From Undaria pinnatifida (Eukaryota; Sar; Phaeophyceae; Laminariales; Alariaceae), in contig JABAKD010000030.1 of NCBI GenBank assembly GCA_012845835.1, positions 14,231,076 through 14,295,075 of the forward strand: 64,000 nucleotides of DNA, written 5' to 3'. Shown in pieces: positions 57,816 through 64,000 of this stretch. A program made the translations under genes and the position numbers. The notes below the pieces were generated by a model. It was not told the DNA's origin. It ran no database searches and saw nothing but the letters and a program-made list of their open reading frames with translations. The first letter of the stretch is position 1, and every line of letters begins with the position of its first letter.

Positions 57816-58893
57816 TAGGGCCTTACCCAATAAGCTAGCATATCTTTTAGCTTATATTGGCTTTTTGAGCTTATGGAAAAGCTTATGCCCGACCGAGCAT
57901 AGCCACCATGCCAAATAGCTTATGTGGGAGCATAACAAGGGAAATCGAGCATAAAAGGTGGTTATGCCCGCCTCCATTTCAGGTGTATATGTTCGAATGG
58001 TTGTCTGGCAGCACGGTGGAGACGCCAAATGGGTGGCCGCACGGTGATAATGCAGTTCACGAGGCTTAATTACACCCATTGTCAGCTCTGTTTATCGCGA
58101 TATTGGACGGTTCTACACATAAGAACACTTAAACACGCACACACACGCGCGCGCGCCCACGCGCCCACGCGAGCACAAAAAAAGCGGAGAGCGCAAGGGA
58201 CGCTGCCGATCTTCCGATCTTCCGATCTTGCAGTGATGGCAACCGCTCTTCTCAAGTACAACAGGGGGCGGGGTGCGGGGGTACTGTGTGTATTCGGCTG
58301 GCTGTGTTTGGCTAGCTCGCTAACTCTGTTTTAGTTGTCGAGTTTCGAGTAGAGAGTTCAAGCAAGTTTTCCAATTGACATGGAGGGCAGTTCATAGTGG
58401 GTGGTGGTATGGCAAAGACAGCAAGGCACTGCTGTGCGCACTGTGCTGTATATGGACACAACACAATAACACACGACAACATCAATCAGTAGTAGTATGA
58501 TATACGTAAACATACCAGTATACACTTTCGAAGTATATAGGAGCATAGACTATATATAGACTATACGATCGTATAGTCTATATTTTACTTTTTCAGCACT
58601 GAAACACCTGCACCTGCCATGTGGCTTGTAGAAAAAAAAACAAATAGCGTAAGAACCCACATTTCACGAGCATATCGACGACAAGCAGGGATGCCCAACG
58701 AGTGTTAGACGAGCAAACACGCTTTTATCGAACAAAAATCAAGCTAGAGATGCAACAAAGAGCGAGCATAAGTCGAGCTTATCCCTGCAAAACTGGCATA
58801 AATCGCGAGCTTATTTCCAGTTTTAAAGCCTATACCCGCTAAAAACTAAAAGCTTATATTCAGAAAAAAAAAAGCTTATTGGGTAAGGCCCTA
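57816..58893. mobile_element. hAT-type non-autonomous DNA transposon
   Basis: The ends are inverted copies of TAGGGCCTTACCCAATAAGC. They are flanked by an exact 8-bp duplication, ACGCACAC, at 57808-57815 and 58894-58901, as hAT elements make. Sub-terminal regions carry many copies of AGCTTAT/ATAAGCT in both directions, a layout typical of transposase-binding sites. Inside I see a purine/pyrimidine-alternating run near 58140, a 30-bp palindrome at 58554-58583, and no transposase. It lies about 150 bp upstream of the PRORP start codon. Confidence 0.85.
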
Positions 58894-59142
58894 ACGCACA
58901 CATTTTTGTCGAGCGGAGTTCAACACCTGACGCAAGCAGGACCATTTAGAGGGGATCGGTGAGGCCGACTGCTTCTTTCATTTTTTATTTTTACTGTTTT
59001 TCTCAAGGTATCAAAGGTATCCCATATACAAGTATATGGTCCCATGATGCATCCGCGCATCAGGAAACGTCACCACCGACTTCTGCTGTGCATAACAGCA
59101 TGTAGCGCAAAAGTGGGAAATTGCTCTGCCACCGTTTCATGT

Positions 59143-59464
59143 TTTTTTTTTTTTTTTTTTTTTTTTTCCCTCACACTTTTACTTTCCAGCTTCTGGACAC
59201 AAGCCGTGGTCACAGGTGTCGTCCCTTCTCCCCCCCGGTTCTTGCCTTCAATTTTTATCGCGCATAGGGTTCAGCAATCCCACTGCTCGTCGATTTTTTA
59301 TCGAGTGTTGCTAACTCACGCTCTCGCGCTTTCCGCAAGTCAATTTGTGCACAAGAAGAAGTCCCAACGAATTTATACGCGTATGCACTCGGCGGGGCTC
59401 GAACTCACGAAACTGACCTATACCAGGCTGGAGGATAACCTGATACGCCACCGGGGCGACCGGC
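59143..59464 (-). repeat. tRNA-headed SINE with A-tail
   Basis: Read on the minus strand, it starts AGCCGGTCGCCCCGGTGG. It has an A-box-like TGGCGTATCAGG and a B-box-like GAGTTCGAGCC, a ~230-bp body, and ends in a 25-26 base A-tract (T-run at 59142-59167). TCATGT at 59137-59142 and 59465-59470 is the likely target duplication. The tRNA-like fold does not close an acceptor stem, so it is not a tRNA gene. Confidence 0.75.
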
Positions 59465-59631
59465 TCATGTAACGTCCACGCGCCCTTTCATTAATGCCAA
59501 ACCGTACTACCGCCGTTGTTTCACGACAACCAAATTCCCCAAGTATTTCAATCTATAAACCGCTAGTCTAGTTAACGACGACAAAGAAATATTCGACTAA
59601 TAGGGCCGTTCTTATCGGAGAGCTTTTTTTG

Positions 59632-59690
59632 TCCTAATTTTCCTAATTTTCCTAATTTTCCTAATTTTCCTAATTTTCCATATTTTGTCT
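59632..59690. repeat. (CCTAATTTT)n 9-bp microsatellite
   Basis: Five to six direct copies of CCTAATTTT, with related single copies to 59800. Confidence 0.95.
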
Positions 59691-59860
59691 TAAAATACGG
59701 AGGCGTTATGTCATAATTTAGGAAATTCTTCAGGCCCAAAAAATATGGAAAAGTTAACAATCACAAATTAGGAAATCCTGTCGTCGATTTCCTAATTTCG
59801 AAGGCAGTGCTCCCACAAGCGCCGTGGCTCAACGCTGGGACCATCGGGTAGCCTCAAACG

Positions 59861-62354
59861 TTGACCACTGTGGCCCAACATTATGGCCGACGGAAGGAAG
59901 TGGCCTGGGCCTCCAGAGGATTCATCCTTGACTCGGACGAAGCAACGATCCATGAGCCTTCCCAACTTTCAAAACACGAGGCGCAGAAACCAAAGGCTAT
60001 CGCTGGTGTCCTCGTCGTGTTCGGCATGCTCCTGACAGCAGGAGCTACACTCTATGCTCCCAAGACACGGACGCCTATCTACGAGCCGCACGGTATGACA
60101 TTGCCAGAGTTCAGAGAGAATCTACGTCGGCGCAAGGCTTTCCGCAGGACTGTTCGAATGTCTGAGGCGAGCTTCGTGAAGCTTCGTCCAGCTATCCAAA
60201 AGAACGAGCGCTTTGAAAGTGAGTATCATGTGATGTACCCTGGTACCTGGTGTACGAGTACCTAGTTTGTCTTCGCATCCCAAGGCTGTACCCTCTGCAG
60301 CCCCGATGCGTTGTAAGGCTCAGCACTCGCTTGGAGCATCTCCCATCTACCATACCCTCTGTATATGATAGCTTGTATGCCCGGTACGTTGCACGGCAAC
60401 TCGTGCTGCTGCAAGGCGGTATGTACTCATGATCTAAAAACCACCTGTACATACGCAAGTAATAAAACATCAGCTGTGAGATGATCTTCCACAAAATCCC
60501 GGCCATAGAACACATGGTACGACTACGAGTACGTGCTACCTTCGAGTACGTGATACCGGCACCAGGTACCTGGTATACGAGTACGTAGTTTGTCTTCGCA
60601 TCCCAAGGCTGTACCCTCTGCAGCCCAGATGCATTGTAAGGCTCAGCTCTCGCTTGGAGCATTTGCCATCTACCATCCCATCTGTACATGACAGTTTGTA
60701 TGCCCGGTACGTTGCACGGCAACTCGTGCTGCTGCAAGGCGGTGTGTACTCATGAACAAAAAACCACCTGTACAGAGTCTATACAAATCAATAAAACATC
60801 AGCTGTGAGATAGATCTTCCACAAAATCCTGGCACATGGAACGACTACGAGTACATGCTACCTACGAGTACGTGATACCGGCACCAGGTACCTGGTGTAT
60901 GAGTACGTGGGTGAATCTTTCGTGGTTTACGGAGGGAGCTATGTGTCAGGGTTATGACAGCTGTTCGTACATACAGTAGCACTGCAACAGCAGTAGTCGC
61001 GTTAGGCAATGCAACGGTAGTGCATTGCGGCAAGCAGAAGTGCGTTGCGGCAGGCACAGCAACGGGATGAGCAATGCTGCTGTACCGGATGGGTTGGAGC
61101 TCGGTCGAGGTGGACACCAACATTCTATCGTTTTTGCTCTTACCCAGGACTGCGTTGCGCGAAGCATGGAGCTATCTAGGTGGAAATCCGGCTGGCGATA
61201 GGCCTGCGAATGCTGGCGGCGGGTTCCTACCTGGATATCGCACCGAGGTTTGGCATTTCACCGTCCACGGTTTTCACCATCATGGGAAAGGTCGTCGACG
61301 CGATCAACAACACCCGTGAAGTCGGCCAGTTCTGTCTTTCCGCGGACAGACGAAAAGTGCCGATTTTTTGCCGCGGGATTCGAGGTGAGGGTACGTGTAC
61401 TATTGATATATCAGCAACCTGTCACAGCAGCAGTAGTCTATGGCGTGGTTATGCAAGCTGTACGTAAGATATTGAATTCTATAGAGATGGTTTCCGAAGG
61501 CAGGCCTGCTTATTTCTTCGTGAGGAACCTTGGTTCTGGCGTCCTGATGTGACCCCCTCTGAAGTACGCCTCCCCGGCCCTGTTCTTGTTCGTCGATATG
61601 TCAGGCCAAGAGCACCAACGGAATCTTCGATCATGTTGTGTCTGCCACAGATGATCTGTTGATCGAGATGAAAGCGCTACCTGCAAAGAGCACCTCCCAC
61701 ACCGTATCGTACTTCTCAGGCAGCAAGACGGGATTCGGCTTTAACATACATGCGACGTGCGATGCCAACTATCGCTTCTGCAGCGTCTCGATCATCGCTC
61801 CGGGGGCTGCCAACGATTGGTCGGCGTGGACCCCATCTTCTGTGGCAAAGGCAACTATGCGCCTTCCAGACGGGTACCACATCACCGAGTGTGCGGCGTA
61901 CCCAATCAGCGGCAAGTTGCTCACGCCGTACCCCGGGAAAAGCTTGCCATAGGACCAGGACACCTTCAACTTCTACCTGAGCCACCTGCGGGTGAAGATC
62001 GAACAGTCGTTCGGCATCCTCGTGTCAACGTGGGGCATTCTGTGGAGGCCCCTCAGCGTAGGGTTCGCAGGCCGGACTGACCTGATCGTCGCCCTCTTCC
62101 ACCTGTAAAACTTCTGCCGACATGAGCAAACCAAAGTGGTCGCGTCGGAAGAAGACTACAAGACAGAAAAGGGGCGAATCCTACTGGCGACGGGCGGGGT
62201 TCTGCCGCCTGCGTGCAAGAGTGCGGTCCAACCGGCAGGCCCAGCCGCCAAACCCACGCGAAGCGGCGAAACTCCCACGGGAGCGGCCACCACTTCGCTC
62301 TTAGCCTACAACAGACAGTTTCGCCCGAAGGAGAATATTCTCAGGAACGCCTAG
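59861..62354 (+). pseudogene. PIF/Harbinger transposase (DDE_Tnp_4), broken
   Basis: The exon-like segment 59861-60218 ends in FRRTVRMSEASFVKLRPAIQ at a GTGAGT donor. After about 960 bases, 61180-61384 gives IRLAIGLRMLAAGSYLDIAP and FGISPSTVF. From ~61610 to 62354 one frame carries ATDDLLIEMKA (first catalytic Asp), GFGFNIHATCDANYRF, NDWSAW, AAYPISGKLLTPYPGK, NFYLSHLRVKIEQSFGIL (catalytic Glu) and NFCRHE. Stops at 61950 and 62106 interrupt it. The GD-x-x-YP motif reads EC-AAYP, so the second catalytic Asp is replaced by Cys. Cut-and-paste transposition would not work. Confidence 0.85.
60238..60900 (+). repeat. ~323-bp tandem duplication in transposase intron
   Basis: TTTGTCTTCGCATCCC recurs at 60266 and 60589. 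The preceding ACCTGG-TACGAGTAC motif occurs a third time at 60890-60905, giving two full copies and the start of a third. Confidence 0.88.
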
Positions 62355-62699
62355 ATTACTACGCGTTGTATAATGCGTAGGTAGAGAGTTTGTCGGCATC
62401 CGAGCGTTGTACGGCGGGGGCGATTGTGCGGTACAAGGAGGATGGGAATGGCGTGTGGAGGATGGGAGGTGGGCCGGAGTATAAGCCTATTGGAGTTGGA
62501 CGTGATGGTCGTCAACGGGTGAGCGTTGGGCCAGAAAAAGGACGAGTGTCAACCGTGGTGATGAACGTCTGATGGCATGGCCTTTTCAATACTGAGGCGG
62601 AGGGGGGGGGGGGTTGGTTGTTGGATTCGACACGTGCATCTGACGGCGTGGTTTTTCTAATTCCAGGTGGTGAGTTCGAAGACAGCTGCCTATACCCCC

Positions 62700-63930
62700 C
62701 CCCCCCTCCCCCAGTTATTATTGTTTGTCGAGCGTCAGAAACAAAAGCCCCCCGCCCCCTATCTTGGTTTGTATATTATCGTGTAAATAATGGTGTGTTT
62801 TATCGTGAGAGCACCCCGGTGCAGCCGGCCACGGTTTTATTATTTTTAAATAGGAGTGCAGGGTGTTGGCCGTCGAGCATCAGAAACGAACCCCCCCCCT
62901 TCTCTATTTTTCAAATCCTGCCTGACGAAGCAGTGGAGGGTGTAACTTTGGGGTTTGTCGTGAGAGTACCACGGTGTAGATTGCCCCCTTCTTTTTTGTT
63001 TGAATAGGGGCGCAGGGAGTTATTTGTCCATCATCCGTAACGAACCCATCCCCCGCTCTCGTTTTTTCCCTCCCAGTCTGGTGGAGCAGGGGAGGGTGTA
63101 ATTTTGTGGCTTATCGTGAGAGTACCACGGTGCAGCTGGCACCCGTTTCTTTATTATAGGAGTCCAGGGTATTGGTTTTGGTCCCCCCCCCCCCCCCCCC
63201 GCCGTTTTCTTCCTCCCAGTCCGGTCAAGCGGTGGAGGGTGTAATTTTGTGGTCTATCGTGAGAGTACCACGGTGCAGCTGGCCCCGGTTTTTTTTGTTT
63301 TGAAGAGGAGTCCAGGGTATTGGTCGTCGATCGTCGGAAACAAAGCCCACCCCTCTCGTTTTTTCCTCCCTGTCTGGTCAAGCAGTAGAGGGTGTAATTT
63401 TGTGCTTTATCGGGATAGTAGCGCGGTGCAGCTGGCGCCCCCCTTTTTTTTTAAGAGGAGTCCAGGGTATTGGTTGTCGATCCCCGTCCCCCCCCACCCC
63501 GTTTTGTTCCTCCCAGTCTGGTCAAGCAGTGCAGGGTGTATTTTTGCGGTTTATCGTGATAGTACCACGGTGCAGCTGACGCCCCCCCGCTTTTTTTTCA
63601 AGAGGAGTCCAGGGTATTGGTTGTTGATCCCCCCCCCTCCTCCCAATTTTTTCCCCTGTCTGGTTAAGCAGTGGAGGGTGTAATTTTGTGGTTTATCGTG
63701 AGAGTACGCCGGTGCAGCTGCCTTCCCCTTTTTGTATATATAGCAATTCAAGGTATTGGTTGTCGATCGTCCGAAACGAAGCCCCCCCTTCCATTTTTTT
63801 CTTTTCAGTCAGATGAAGCAGTGGAGGGTGTAAGTTTTTTTTTTTTCGTCAGAGTACCCTGGTGCAGCTGGCCCGATTTTTTTTCAATAAGAGTGCGAGG
63901 TTTTGTTTGTCCATCGTCAGAAACGTAGCC
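62700..63930. repeat. ~150-bp satellite array at right edge
   Basis: Eight monomers are marked by GGTG(C/T)AG at 62820, 62975, 63131, 63274, 63427, 63571, 63713 and 63863. Spacing is 142-156. Each contains GGAGGGTGTAATTTTGTGG, GAGAGTACCACGGTGCAGCT, a T-tract, GGAGTCCAGGGTATTGGT and a C-tract. T- and C-tract length changes account for most spacing variation. The array continues toward the window end. Confidence 0.92.
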
Positions 63931-64000
63931 CCCCCTCCCCTACCATTTCCCTCCGCGGGTCCATGGTCATACGACTTCGACCATGCACGATTTCAACCCC

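Noticed and set aside
59395-59470. Possible tRNA gene on the minus strand
   Set aside because: Box-like motifs are present but no acceptor stem closes, and it continues into a body with an A-tail, so it is a SINE head.
62700-63930. CRISPR-like regular spacing
   Set aside because: The whole 142-156-bp monomer is conserved; there are no short repeats with unique spacers.

Overview
The window looks like nuclear DNA of an intron-rich, repeat-rich eukaryote. My best guess is a brown alga or a related stramenopile. The reasons are one host gene spread over about 11.5 kb with introns of 0.4-2.4 kb, long G/C homopolymer runs, and Copia, Gypsy, tyrosine-recombinase and Harbinger retro/DNA elements. 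A Gypsy polyprotein tail also resembles, from memory, brown-algal Gypsy polyproteins. No bacterial operon, rRNA, functional tRNA or CRISPR array is visible.

The one gene I regard as intact and cellular is on the minus strand, 57666 down to 46194. It is a protein-only RNase P (PRORP): PPR repeats, a split zinc site, and an NYN metallonuclease domain with all four expected catalytic aspartates. I could place nine exons; one short stretch after the last catalytic Asp is unresolved. Its introns carry SINE-like copies and a tandem duplication. A 1.08-kb hAT-type element with an exact 8-bp target duplication sits about 150 bp upstream of its ATG.

Layout: 1-6100 dispersed repeats with C/G-rich linkers. 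6100-6840 a foldback cluster with a 165-bp hairpin. 6920-13325 a Ngaro/DIRS-like retrotransposon with A1...B1-A2...B2 split direct repeats, gag, RT-RNase H and tyrosine recombinase (frameshifted). 13330-18320 repeats, including a 121-bp SINE-like insert with a 12-bp target duplication, plus two RGG-coding stretches. 18328-21333 a complete but gag-only Copia element with a half-tRNA-iMet primer site. 21340-31200 dispersed repeats. 31200-38540 a decayed Ty3/Gypsy element that carries a NADAR domain upstream of its RNase H and has lost RT and integrase cores. 38800-46190 repeats and ORF fragments. 46194-57666 PRORP. 57816-58893 hAT element. 59143-59464 tRNA-headed SINE. 59861-62354 broken PIF/Harbinger transposase. 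62700-63930 a ~150-bp satellite running to the right edge.

The most unusual items are the NADAR domain embedded in a retrotransposon, the PRORP gene with large insertions and TE-loaded introns, and the CCCH zinc finger hidden in a second frame of the tyrosine-recombinase element's gag.
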